Assembly (NCBI GenBank): GCA_002427755.1
Contig: DIYO01000001.1
Location: 124,001 to 188,000 of the forward strand
Origin: Roseivirga sp. UBA6052
Lineage (GTDB): Bacteria; Bacteroidota; Bacteroidia; Cytophagales; Cyclobacteriaceae
Reading direction: 5' to 3'
DNA: 64,000 nt
The stretch's first letter is position 1. Each line of letters begins with the position of its first letter. The position numbers and the translations under genes are program-made. Below are positions 18,561-27,109 of the stretch, one piece after another. Under the pieces are notes generated by a model. That model was not told where the DNA came from, searched no databases, and worked only from the letters and a program-made list of their open reading frames with translations.

Positions 18561-19268
18561 GAATATTTCGCCACTGAATACCATGAAATTCCAAAGTATG
18601 TGATTGATGATGGCATACCTCAAGCCGAAACGAATTCTTACGATACCCAAAGAGAGACCACCAATAAGCTGAGAAACTACCATTATAGGGTAGAGATAAA
18701 TGGGAATGGATTTAAAATCGAAATTGAATATATGAAACAAGCCAAATGCAATAACGCTGAACCAGAAGATGCTTTTTGCATATTTAGCATGTATTTTTTT
18801 GGGTTTAATTGTCTTCAAATTATCCCAACTATTCACAGACGCAAAGATTGAAAATATCAAAAGTACGAGTCCAATAGGCCAATAAATGCCAATTGATATC
18901 AAGGCAATGCCATAAAAGAATAGTTTGAAATGCTTTTCACTATAAACTAATGGCCATCTAAAAATCAGCTCTTCAATAAATGGTCCTAGCAATACACCAA
19001 ATATTAAGATTTCTGATTTGGTCTCTATTCCCATGTCGAAAGTCTCGAAATAACTTTCGAATAAATAGTAAATAGGGAGGATGAGTGTGAATGTTAGGAT
19101 GATCTCAGCTATAAAGTAGACGCCTATCGTTCGCTTGAAATAATCCTTATTCCAGCCTCTGCGAAGCGTTTTGAGGGCCTTTTCTCGCTTGATTAGGCTT
19201 TTGATAAAGCCAAATTCATGTTTGATACTATTCAAATGCGTGTGATTAGGGGCGTTTATAGATAACAC
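18552..19268 (-). CDS. CPBP-family intramembrane metalloprotease
   Basis: CPBP (Abi) proteases cleave within the membrane. The first motif EELIFR is intact (about residue 99), the second region reads FGLFHIFNF with its His, and the third NHILWN carries the last His/Asn pair, so the enzyme looks active. About seven transmembrane helices are visible. The frame starts with GTG at 19268, only seven bases after the T-run of the preceding terminator and without a Shine-Dalgarno sequence. A TTG eleven codons in is an alternative, so the start is uncertain. The role is unknown; related proteins process peptides or confer bacteriocin immunity. Confidence 0.85.
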   Translation of the reverse strand: MLSINAPNHTHLNSIKHEFGFIKSLIKREKALKTLRRGWNKDYFKRTIGVYFIAEIILTFTLILPIYYLFESYFETFDMGIETKSEILIFGVLLGPFIEELIFRWPLVYSEKHFKLFFYGIALISIGIYWPIGLVLLIFSIFASVNSWDNLKTIKPKKIHAKYAKSIFWFSVIAFGLFHIFNFDFKSIPIYLYPIMVVSQLIGGLSLGIVRIRFGLRYAIINHILWNFMVFSGEIFFE

Positions 19269-19274
19269 TAATGT

Positions 19275-19302
19275 ATAAAAAAAGGCAACTCATTGAGTTG
19301 CC
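19275..19302 (-). terminator. Terminator of the amidohydrolase operon
   Basis: GGCAACTC (19284-19291) pairs with GAGTTGCC (19295-19302), flanked by AAA/TTT pairs. It is followed on the minus strand by a long T-run (complement of 19275-19283). It ends the three-gene amidohydrolase operon and sits just ahead of the CPBP protease start. Confidence 0.85.
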
Positions 19303-19334
19303 TTTCTACTTAGGTTAAGGTTGAAGTGGTGTTG

Positions 19335-20666
19335 TTATCTTTTCTTGATATCAATCGCATTTTTGGTTTTATCAACCTGTGGATTTCTATTCAAGAATTC
19401 GTCATATAATCTAATTTGTCTAGACGTCATTGGTACCTTATATCCATCGATGAATAAGTCAGTGATCTTAGTAGACGTCTCAAAAGGATCTCCTGTAGCC
19501 ACAAACACATTTGCTTTCTTACCTACTTCAATAGATCCTAATTGGTCACCAATGCCTAAAATCTCAGCAGCGTTGATGGTGATCGCTTTAAGTGCTTCTT
19601 CGCGTCCCATACCATATGCAGCTGCAAAACCAGCATGATAAGGTAGGTTTCTTACGTTTTCAGCATCCATCGTTCTGATGGCTACTTTAACACCGGCTTT
19701 CTGAAGTAAACCAGGGTTTGCATAAGCAGCATCAAAGCTATCAGACTGACGAGTAGGTACCGCCTGAACAGGGCCCGTAATCACAGAAAGACCTGATTCA
19801 GCAATTTCGTCTGCTACTCTCCATCCTTCAGATACACCTGTTAATACTACTTGTTTGTAGCCTCTGTCTTTTACCCATTCTATAGCACTTAAGATGTCTT
19901 TCGCTGCATTCACCTCTAAAAAGAGCATCATTTCGCCTTTTACAACTGGCACAAGTGCTTCAATTTCAGGATAAGCTCTTACATCATCGGCATTCTCGAT
20001 TTTAGCATATAATTCAGCTTTGTCCCAAGCATCGTTAACTTGCTTTAAAGCTCTTTCCTGACGCTTCTTCACTTCTTCAGGAGAGAGTCTTCTGAATCTT
20101 CTTCCACCGGCAGTAGAAGGGAAGTTCATTACAACTCCTTTTGAACCGGCATCCATTTGATCAGGCGTATATCCGAAAAGATTAATGCTAGCTGCAGTAC
20201 CAGGTAAAACGCCTCCTCTTGGCATAGTCCAAACGGTTGTTACACCACTAACTCTGGTTACAGGTATGGCTACTGAGTTTGGGTTAACTGCGGTTAAGGC
20301 CTGCATTTGAGGTGTAAGCGCACCAAATTCTCTATAGTCATTGGCTTCTGCTATTGAACCAATTTCAGCCAGACCTAAGGTTGTACCACCATCGATCATA
20401 CCCGGATAAATTTCTTTTCCTTCTACATCAATGACCTCTGCATCTGCAGGTATAGATACATTGGTTCCAACTGCTTCAATAATTCCATTACTAATTACCA
20501 ATGTGCCATTTTCAATTACACCATTAGTAACTGTATATATTTTGGCATTTGTTAAGGCGAACTTACCTCCACGCGCCTTCATTACTTGATCATCTTCTTG
20601 TGCTGTGATAAGCATTGGCACCAAAGCCAAAAGGCAAGCAATAATGTTTATTCTTAGTTTTTTCAT
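19335..20666 (-). CDS. Amidohydrolase-fold exported protein lacking metal ligands
   Basis: The 443-residue protein has a signal peptide ending in LVPMLITAQ and the small beta-sandwich plus TIM-barrel pattern of imidazolonepropionase-like amidohydrolases (GKEIYPGMIDGG, then the C-terminal ITINAAEILGIGDQLGSIEVGKKANVFV). At the place of the metal-binding D-x-H-x-H it reads DGGTTLG, and the later His positions are also replaced (VLTGVSEGW, RTMDAENV). It is therefore probably not a metal-dependent hydrolase by itself. It is the last gene of three and may act as a structural partner of the active enzyme encoded just upstream. Confidence 0.85.
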   Translation of the reverse strand: MKKLRINIIACLLALVPMLITAQEDDQVMKARGGKFALTNAKIYTVTNGVIENGTLVISNGIIEAVGTNVSIPADAEVIDVEGKEIYPGMIDGGTTLGLAEIGSIAEANDYREFGALTPQMQALTAVNPNSVAIPVTRVSGVTTVWTMPRGGVLPGTAASINLFGYTPDQMDAGSKGVVMNFPSTAGGRRFRRLSPEEVKKRQERALKQVNDAWDKAELYAKIENADDVRAYPEIEALVPVVKGEMMLFLEVNAAKDILSAIEWVKDRGYKQVVLTGVSEGWRVADEIAESGLSVITGPVQAVPTRQSDSFDAAYANPGLLQKAGVKVAIRTMDAENVRNLPYHAGFAAAYGMGREEALKAITINAAEILGIGDQLGSIEVGKKANVFVATGDPFETSTKITDLFIDGYKVPMTSRQIRLYDEFLNRNPQVDKTKNAIDIKKR

Positions 20667-20672
20667 GATCTC

Positions 20673-22046
20673 TTAGTGCTTATGCTTAAATAGGTTTGCT
20701 CCGAAGAATTGTGCGGTACCTTCCATACATCTATGTCTGTAGTCCATTTTCTCAAAGAGTTGAACTTCGTCAATAGAAGACTCAGGATTGATGAAAATAC
20801 GCTGATCAGATTTGTCATTGTTAATGTCGAAGTATTTCACGCCATCTATGTATGTCATTTGCGGTATAGCATAGATTGATAGGGGATGCGCATCGAAAAC
20901 TGCGATATCAGCATCTTTACCTTCTTCAATTGAACCTACACGGTCAGCTATACCTAATTGCTTAGCTGGATTTAATGTAATCATAGCCAGCGCAGCATCG
21001 TTAGATAGATTTCCATACTTCTGCGTTTTAGCCGCTTCGTGGAATAGGTGTCTAATGAGCTCACCAGAATCAGAGTTGATTGAGGTTAGCACACCATTCT
21101 CTTGAAGGATAGTCGCGTTGTAAGCAGTTGAATAGTATACCTCTAGTTTATATGCCCACCAGTCAGCAAAAACTGATGCACTTGCACCAAAAGCGGCTAA
21201 CTCAGGTGCTACTTTGTATGCCTCATTTGCATGCTGGAAAACAATAGTAGGGATATCGAAATCACTGAATACTTTCATCAACATATAGATTTCGTCTGCT
21301 CTATAAGAATGGCAGTGAACAATGATATCACCATTCATGATATCAACTAGCGTCTGCATTCTGAGATCATACTCAGGTGCTACTTTTCTAGGATTAGTAT
21401 CCTTATTGTACGCTTCCCATTTTTTCTCATAAGCAACGGCCTGAGTGAATGAGCTTCTAATCATGTTCTCAACACCCATACGAGATTGAGGCTGAATACC
21501 TCTTGCTCTACCACCTCTTGTAGGATTTTCACCTAAGGCAAACTTGATAGTTCTTGGCGCACCTTCAAATCTCAGATCGTCTGGGTTAGTAGTACCATAT
21601 CTTAACTTCATGGTCTCATTCTGTCCTCCAATAACGTTGGCAGAACCGTGCATCAGGTGAATGCTTGTTACTCCTCCAGCTAATGCTCTATAAATTTGAA
21701 CATCAAGCGGGTTTACAACATCTTCCATGCTTACTTCTGAAGTTACTTGTGAAGTACCTTCATTGATCGCAGAACCAGCAATATGAGAGTGAGCATCGAT
21801 TATACCTGGCATTAAGAATTTACCTGAGATATCAACTACTTCAACACCTTTTGGCGCTCTTAAGTCCTTACCGATTTTAGAGATTTTACCGTCTCTTATA
21901 AGAACATCTGTGTTTTCTAGTTCACCATTGGTTATGGTGAGTACCGTACCATTTTTAAATAGTACATCTCCTTTTGGTTTTTGTGCTAAAGCCAAAGTGC
22001 TCAGCAAACAAAGTAGGAGGGTGAATATATTTTTCATCTTTTTCAT
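20673..22046 (-). CDS. Exported metal-dependent amidohydrolase
   Basis: A secreted amidohydrolase of 457 residues with signal peptide (FTLLLCLLSTLALAQ). The metal ligands are present: HSH in MPGIIDAHSHIAG, His in VHCHSYRADE, His in VFQHANEAY and Asp in SINSDSGE. The C-terminal signature NPAKQLGIADRVGSIEEGKDADIAVFD is typical. The family hydrolyses amide bonds in cyclic or peptidic substrates, often dipeptides or imides; the substrate here is unknown. It sits between two homologues that lack the metal ligands, with gaps of only 6 and 11 bases, so the three products are likely made together and may form a complex. Confidence 0.93.
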   Translation of the reverse strand: MKKMKNIFTLLLCLLSTLALAQKPKGDVLFKNGTVLTITNGELENTDVLIRDGKISKIGKDLRAPKGVEVVDISGKFLMPGIIDAHSHIAGSAINEGTSQVTSEVSMEDVVNPLDVQIYRALAGGVTSIHLMHGSANVIGGQNETMKLRYGTTNPDDLRFEGAPRTIKFALGENPTRGGRARGIQPQSRMGVENMIRSSFTQAVAYEKKWEAYNKDTNPRKVAPEYDLRMQTLVDIMNGDIIVHCHSYRADEIYMLMKVFSDFDIPTIVFQHANEAYKVAPELAAFGASASVFADWWAYKLEVYYSTAYNATILQENGVLTSINSDSGELIRHLFHEAAKTQKYGNLSNDAALAMITLNPAKQLGIADRVGSIEEGKDADIAVFDAHPLSIYAIPQMTYIDGVKYFDINNDKSDQRIFINPESSIDEVQLFEKMDYRHRCMEGTAQFFGANLFKHKH

Positions 22047-22057
22047 TTTTTCAATCC

Positions 22058-23770
22058 TTACTTACCGTCTTCGTCTTTAACAGCTTTTAATGGGAAAGAC
22101 ACGTTGAATGCAGCAACGGAGGCTTCTGCATCAAACTCCTTGCCTTCAATAACTCCCTCTACAACAATCTCTACAGATTGGCCACCAGCATCAATAGACA
22201 TAGAAAATGTTAATTCGCCATCTCTATAGTTGATGTTGTTCATGTTCTCATCAGGCGAACCATCTGTACTGGTAAGTACACCACTTAATTCACCATTTTC
22301 CATTTTGATAATCATTTTACCTGTTTGTTCCTGTCCAGGAACCTCAAAGGTATAACTCCATGTGCCTAAGACAGCAGCAAACGGACCACCTGCTGCAGGC
22401 GCTTCATCTGTGCTTTCACTATCACTTTTTTTCCTAGCCTTTTTCTCCTTTACCTCATAAACATGCTTATCTCCATCGACAAACATCATTTTGATTTGAG
22501 AATCTTTGGTAAAATATGGTGCAGTTGAAACCAATAGATTGGCCATTTTGCCAGACTCTACTGTTCCAACAATATCACTAATGCCAAATGCACTCGCAGG
22601 GTTTGTCGTTAATGCGGCCAAAGCGGCATCTTCACTTAAACCATTCTCTATGTAAGTAATTACGCTAGTCTTGATTTTGCCGGCAGAAGCACCTCTTGCA
22701 GAGAAACCGAAAGGAATACCTGCTTTTTCCATATCAGCAGCTTGTGCTACATACATGTTGTAGAATTCCATTCTTCGTTCTTCAAGCCTAGAGACTTCCT
22801 CAGACTTATCATCATCTTTGCTATCCTTCGGTTTATTAGGTAAATCTAAACTTAGGAACACATCTGCGTTAGCTGCTTTCAGGTCTTCGATTACATAGAA
22901 GCCTTGCTTAACACCAGCAACCATAATATTGAAGCCTAGATCATTTTTTAATCTGATTGCTCTTCTCACATCTAGCATATCATCTGCATCGAACATGATA
23001 GCTTTGTCTTTGGCGATTACCGGATGGAATGCATAGCTCACACGATCATTAGTCGGTCTTTCCATTCCAGATGGGTTTTGAGCATATAGCTCAACGTGTT
23101 TTTTATGTAATTCAGCATTTCTATAGAGGTTTCTGAATTTAGCCATAATACCGAGTACGTTACCTGGGTAAGCTCCTGGAGCACCAACAAACTGTGAGTA
23201 AAGAGAAATGTCTTTAGCCATCAGAATATCATCCATATGCTCAGCATCATTTAAGATCAAGAGTGATCCGGAACCTGGAAGCATTCTGCCATATGGTACG
23301 GCATGAGAAATACCAAAGCCAACTTTCCTCAAATTAGAGATGGTGTTGCTATTGATATCAATTTGTGATACCACGCTATTTTCAGGTGTAATACCTGCAT
23401 AATCATTTGGCGGATCTGGAGTAAAGAGATTTTGAGGTCTCTGAGGGTTGTCAGGGCGTTTTGCTCCGGTATTTGACATGCCATCAATAAAAGCCGGATA
23501 AATATATAATCCTGTTGCATCGATGACTTCTGCATCTTCCGGGATTGTAACGTTCTTACCAACGTTTACAATAAGCCCATTCTTTACAACAACTGTGGCT
23601 TCTTTTAATTCACTGCCAGGTTTGGCTATTAGAGTAGCATTGGTGATAGCAAATGTTCTGGTAACTGCTGATGTACCTGTTGGGTCACTTTGAGCATATA
23701 CATTAGAACCAAACATTACCAATGAAAGAGTCAGCGCCAAATAAAGGCGAAACTTACGGACTGGATTCAT
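22058..23770 (-). CDS. Amidohydrolase-like exported protein with extra C-terminal domain
   Basis: The first gene of the cluster encodes 570 residues with a signal peptide (LALTLSLVMFGSNVYAQ). The amidohydrolase fold is visible (LIYPAFIDGMSNTGAK and NPASAFGISDIVGTVESGKMANLLV), but the HxH metal motif is replaced by DGMSNTG and the other His ligands are not seen. A Lys/Ser/Glu-rich linker near residue 455 leads to a C-terminal beta-rich domain of about 110 residues (VLGTWSYTFEVPGQEQTGKM), which looks like a lipocalin-type or DUF domain. It is probably a non-catalytic partner of the middle enzyme. Confidence 0.85.
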   Translation of the reverse strand: MNPVRKFRLYLALTLSLVMFGSNVYAQSDPTGTSAVTRTFAITNATLIAKPGSELKEATVVVKNGLIVNVGKNVTIPEDAEVIDATGLYIYPAFIDGMSNTGAKRPDNPQRPQNLFTPDPPNDYAGITPENSVVSQIDINSNTISNLRKVGFGISHAVPYGRMLPGSGSLLILNDAEHMDDILMAKDISLYSQFVGAPGAYPGNVLGIMAKFRNLYRNAELHKKHVELYAQNPSGMERPTNDRVSYAFHPVIAKDKAIMFDADDMLDVRRAIRLKNDLGFNIMVAGVKQGFYVIEDLKAANADVFLSLDLPNKPKDSKDDDKSEEVSRLEERRMEFYNMYVAQAADMEKAGIPFGFSARGASAGKIKTSVITYIENGLSEDAALAALTTNPASAFGISDIVGTVESGKMANLLVSTAPYFTKDSQIKMMFVDGDKHVYEVKEKKARKKSDSESTDEAPAAGGPFAAVLGTWSYTFEVPGQEQTGKMIIKMENGELSGVLTSTDGSPDENMNNINYRDGELTFSMSIDAGGQSVEIVVEGVIEGKEFDAEASVAAFNVSFPLKAVKDEDGK

Positions 23771-23889
23771 ATAGATTGATTTAGTTTATTCAAAACTCTA
23801 ATATACTCCGTCTCCGCTGTGATATCAAAAATCTTCTATGAGAATGGTAGGAATATCGTATGTAGGAAATAAAAATTTTTAGCAAAAGG

Positions 23890-23926
23890 CACTTATGAAT
23901 TGAGAGTATACACTTATGAACTAAGA
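23890..23926 (+). promoter_or_regulatory. 21-bp-phased direct repeat before LytS/LytTR operon
   Basis: CACTTATGAATTGAGA (23890-23905) is repeated as CACTTATGAACTAAGA (23911-23926), offset by exactly 21 bp. LytTR regulators typically bind two 9-10 bp direct repeats spaced two helical turns apart, and the operon beginning at 23995 encodes a LytTR regulator. The repeat ends 69 bases before the start codon, fitting autoregulation. Binding is inferred. Confidence 0.55.
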
Positions 23927-23994
23927 CACCTAGATTCAAGGATTTTAATTGCAATCCCCTAAATTGTGTATCTGCTGGGCGTGAAAATTCGCTT

Positions 23995-25929
23995 ATGAAC
24001 ACAATCAAAACTACTAGTAAAGGCCTTTTACTCCTGTTGGGCCTGCTTTCTACCATTGCTTATGCGCAGAAGAGAGAGCAAAAAGAATTAATTCGTGAGA
24101 TTGATTCACTCTATCGTGTGATTTATACACATAACTATCAGGATACACTTTCTTATGATACTGCTTTTATAAGCTTTGAAGCTAAGATCAATGATTTGAT
24201 CGATGAAGGTATGACGAGCGGTCATAAGGGTGCCTTTTATAAAGCCAATAATGTGCTTTTCATACATCTTAAATATAAAGATGCCGATGAGGAAACGTTG
24301 GACTTGCTCAATAATACAATCGCGCATGCGGTTACTAATGGAGATACGGTAGCACATGCACAGTTTACTTATTTGGTGGGTAACTTTTATAATCGTAAAG
24401 ATGAATACGATTCATCCCTAAAGTATTTTGAAGATGCACTCAGAATAGCTGAAAGTATTGATAATAAAGGGGCGGAAGCTGCAGCCGTGAATGCCATAGC
24501 AGTGACCTACGCTAATATCCAAAGAGACGATTTGGCCCTTGAATACTATTATAAATCGATGGAGGTGGCCAAACTGAGTAAAGATTCAACTCAAGTGCTT
24601 ACCTCATATGGTAATTTGGCTACTGTTTATGGTCGATTAGGAAATGCGGACTCAACTTTGCATTACGCGGACATTGCTTACCGAATGGCTCAAGAAGATG
24701 TATTTGATGAGCCAGCCATAAGGTTACATGCTCTAAATAGCCTGACAGTAGGGTCTTATTTAAAGGGGGATTATACCAATGCGATTAAGTATGCCGATAT
24801 ACTGACAGAGCAGGTCGTTCCTATAGAGGAATACGGTTTTTTAATCACGTCAGATCTATTTAGAAGTAAGTCTCTTAATGAACTAGGTAGGAATAGACAA
24901 GCGCTTGATTTTGCCAGATCAAGTTATAAGTATGCTCAAATTCAAGAATCTACTCCTGCTGAAGTCAGGTCTCTTGAGTGGTTGATTCAACTCTCTGAAT
25001 CGCAAGGGATTTATGATAGTGCCCTTTATTATCAGAAGCGATTCTCATTCATTCAAGACAGCATCGCAAATATTGAGACCAATAAGCGAATCGATGCATT
25101 GGCTAATAGATACGAAACACGACAAAAAGAGAAAGATCTAGCTGCATTAAGGCTACTCAAACAAGAAGAAGAAGAGAAACAGAGACTCTGGGTCTACATG
25201 TTAGTAACTGTTATTGGGTTACTCGTAATGGCCAGTTTATGGATTTATAACTACCAAAAGCGTAGGGTTGAACAAGAGCGATTGGCGCAGCAGAAAGCAC
25301 AGAATGACTTACTCAGATTCCAAATGAATCCTCACTTCATGTTTAATGCGCTTTCCTCAATTCAGCTGTTTATGATCAATAAGGGGCAAGGTGTGAACGC
25401 GTTAGAGTACTTAAGCAAGTTTGCGAAGCTCATGAGAAGGATTCTGGAAAACAGTCGAAAAGACTTGGTATCTCTTGAAGATGAGATATCAACCTTAAGG
25501 CACTATCTTGATTTGCAGAAAATGAGGTTCGATAATCGATTTGAATATAGGCTAACGGCAGATGTAGAAGAAGATACTGCAGAGCTTATGATTCCGCCAA
25601 TGTTTGCGCAGCCATTTATCGAAAACTCTTTAGAACATGGTATAGTAGACAAAGAGGATGGTTTAATAGAGATTTCGTTCAAGCAAATTGGAGATAAGCT
25701 AAAGTTTATGGTTACGGACAATGGTATTGGTTTATCAAAGTCTATGTCCATGAAGAAAGACGTTACTCATGAGTCGATGGCTACAAAAATTACCAAGGAT
25801 CGAATTGAGCTGTTGAGGAAACAACTTAAGAAAAATATTACCTTCAATGTACGCGATAGGATCAATGATACACGAGAAGTAATTGGTACTCAGGTTACCT
25901 TTGAACTACCATTACAATACAGAATATGA
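23995..25929 (+). CDS. TPR-containing LytS/YehU-type sensor kinase
   Basis: The 644-residue membrane kinase has a signal peptide (LLLLGLLSTIAYAQ), a periplasmic array of about six tetratricopeptide repeats (about 95-360, e.g. AVTYANIQRDDLALEYYYKSMEV), a coiled coil, one transmembrane helix (about 400-420) and a His_kinase/HATPase region. The phospho-acceptor His is in RFQMNPHFMFNALSS (about residue 452), and the ATP-binding QPFIENSLEHGI and DNGIGLS motifs are seen. TPR sensor domains are common in Bacteroidota LytS-type kinases. It overlaps the LytTR regulator gene by four bases, so the two form a two-component pair. Confidence 0.93.
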   Translation: MNTIKTTSKGLLLLLGLLSTIAYAQKREQKELIREIDSLYRVIYTHNYQDTLSYDTAFISFEAKINDLIDEGMTSGHKGAFYKANNVLFIHLKYKDADEETLDLLNNTIAHAVTNGDTVAHAQFTYLVGNFYNRKDEYDSSLKYFEDALRIAESIDNKGAEAAAVNAIAVTYANIQRDDLALEYYYKSMEVAKLSKDSTQVLTSYGNLATVYGRLGNADSTLHYADIAYRMAQEDVFDEPAIRLHALNSLTVGSYLKGDYTNAIKYADILTEQVVPIEEYGFLITSDLFRSKSLNELGRNRQALDFARSSYKYAQIQESTPAEVRSLEWLIQLSESQGIYDSALYYQKRFSFIQDSIANIETNKRIDALANRYETRQKEKDLAALRLLKQEEEEKQRLWVYMLVTVIGLLVMASLWIYNYQKRRVEQERLAQQKAQNDLLRFQMNPHFMFNALSSIQLFMINKGQGVNALEYLSKFAKLMRRILENSRKDLVSLEDEISTLRHYLDLQKMRFDNRFEYRLTADVEEDTAELMIPPMFAQPFIENSLEHGIVDKEDGLIEISFKQIGDKLKFMVTDNGIGLSKSMSMKKDVTHESMATKITKDRIELLRKQLKKNITFNVRDRINDTREVIGTQVTFELPLQYRI

Positions 25930-26693
25930 GGGCCGCTATAATCGATAATGAGAGCAAAGTAAGAGAATTGCTAAAAGCACTTCTTGTTACCTATTGCCCG
26001 TCTGTAGAATTGGTGGGAGAGGCCGACTCCATGCAAACCGGGATTCAGCTCATCTTAAGAGAAGATCCCGATTTAGTATTTCTAGATATTGAATTAGGAG
26101 ATGGTACAGGTATAGAGTTGTACCAGACTTTTAAGACATTTCCTGCGAGAGTAATTTTTATTACGGCTCACGATAAATATGCTATAGATGCATTTAAATG
26201 TAGTGCTTTAGATTTTCTGCTTAAACCTATTGATCCTGAGGAGCTTGTGTCTGCAATTAAAAAGGCTGGAACACTTGAAATGATTAAGAGTCTGGAGCGC
26301 CAAGTGGCGGTATTGAAGAGTCATTTAGGTGCCACTAACGATCAAGCATTAAAGATTGTCTTATCAGATTCTGAGAGCATTCATATCGTACCCATCGATA
26401 ATATCATGTGGTGTTGTGCCGAGGGCAGTTATACTAAATTCGTTTTGAGTCAGGGAAGAGATATTCTTGTTTCGAAGAACTTAAAAGCTTATGAGGATAT
26501 GCTCGATTCCGATAAGTTCCTCAGAATACATCATTCCTATTTGGTAAATGTGAGCCATATTAAGCGCTTTGAGAAGAGCGAAGGCGGGGTGCTTGTGATG
26601 GATAATGATAGCATTCTTCCTGTATCAGTAAGAAAGAAGGATAACTTAATGCAGTTACTTAAGAACTGGAATAGAAATACAGTTGTAAAGTAA
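25926..26693 (+). CDS. LytTR-type response regulator
   Basis: The 255-residue protein has a receiver domain (about 1-120; Asp in DPDLVFLDIELG, Lys in FLLKPIDP) and a C-terminal LytTR DNA-binding domain (about 150-250; IMWCCAEGSYTKFVL and FLRIHHSYLVNVSHIKRF). Its ATG overlaps the end of the kinase gene (ATGA). The predicted target is the CACTTATGAA repeat upstream of the operon, which suggests autoregulation. A hairpin-rich region of about 400 bases follows without a gene. Confidence 0.95.
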   Translation: MRAAIIDNESKVRELLKALLVTYCPSVELVGEADSMQTGIQLILREDPDLVFLDIELGDGTGIELYQTFKTFPARVIFITAHDKYAIDAFKCSALDFLLKPIDPEELVSAIKKAGTLEMIKSLERQVAVLKSHLGATNDQALKIVLSDSESIHIVPIDNIMWCCAEGSYTKFVLSQGRDILVSKNLKAYEDMLDSDKFLRIHHSYLVNVSHIKRFEKSEGGVLVMDNDSILPVSVRKKDNLMQLLKNWNRNTVVK

Positions 26694-26847
26694 TAGTAAG
26701 CACATATTAAGCTTGCAAGTTCAGAAGCAAGTTCCAGAGAATTTATCCCGTTTTATTTAGCCAAATTCATCTTAAGGTTACAGTGTAAAACTTTGGGACC
26801 ACAGTATAGGAGTGGTAGCAATACGGCTCCCGTATTTTGGTTGTGTC

Positions 26848-26875
26848 AAAAAAGGACCTCTAAAGGTCCTTTTTT
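26848..26875 (+). terminator. Strong rho-independent terminator
   Basis: AAAAAAGGACCT (26848-26859) pairs with AGGTCCTTTTTT (26864-26875) around a four-base loop, giving a 12-bp stem with A-run and T-run arms, so it can work in both directions. It lies 155 bases after the LytTR regulator stop codon. Confidence 0.85.
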
Positions 26876-26920
26876 CAAAACATCACAATTCAGTCGAATT
26901 AGTTGATTCTTAGAATGAGG

Positions 26921-26951
26921 AAACGGCATCTAGACGAGATGCCGTTTGTTT
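26921..26951 (+). terminator. Second terminator-like hairpin
   Basis: AAACGGCATCT (26921-26931) pairs perfectly with AGATGCCGTTT (26937-26947) around a five-base loop and is followed by a short T-rich stretch (GTTTTA). It lies 45 bases beyond the strong terminator, so it is either a back-up or the terminator of a separate short transcript. Confidence 0.6.
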
Positions 26952-27109
26952 TATGCTCTTATTGTAACATAAATAACACAAGAACTTAGTTTTCTTAGGT
27001 TGATTTGTGGAACCTTAAGTGTTATATGAATCTTTACATAAAAGGTTTTCAAGAAAGTTATTTAGGGTGAGCGAAATTAATTATGTTCGTCAGACCACGA
27101 TAAGTTAAT

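Larger units (their letters stand above)
26694..27109 (+). other. 416-base intergenic region with three hairpins
   Basis: No open frame or tRNA is seen. Three consecutive stem-loops are present: ATACGG-CTC-CCGTAT (26821-26835) followed by TTTT, a strong terminator (26848-26875) and AAACGGCATCT/AGATGCCGTTT (26921-26947). A direct repeat GCAAGTTC-AGAA-GCAAGTTC lies near 26715-26735. The region may be a long 3' untranslated region of the LytTR gene or may hold an uncharacterised small RNA ending at the strong terminator. No promoter for such an RNA is convincing. Confidence 0.4.

Noticed and set aside
26694..26760. tRNA gene suggested by a GTTC-containing stem
   Set aside because: No acceptor stem, anticodon arm or CCA-compatible ends could be folded.
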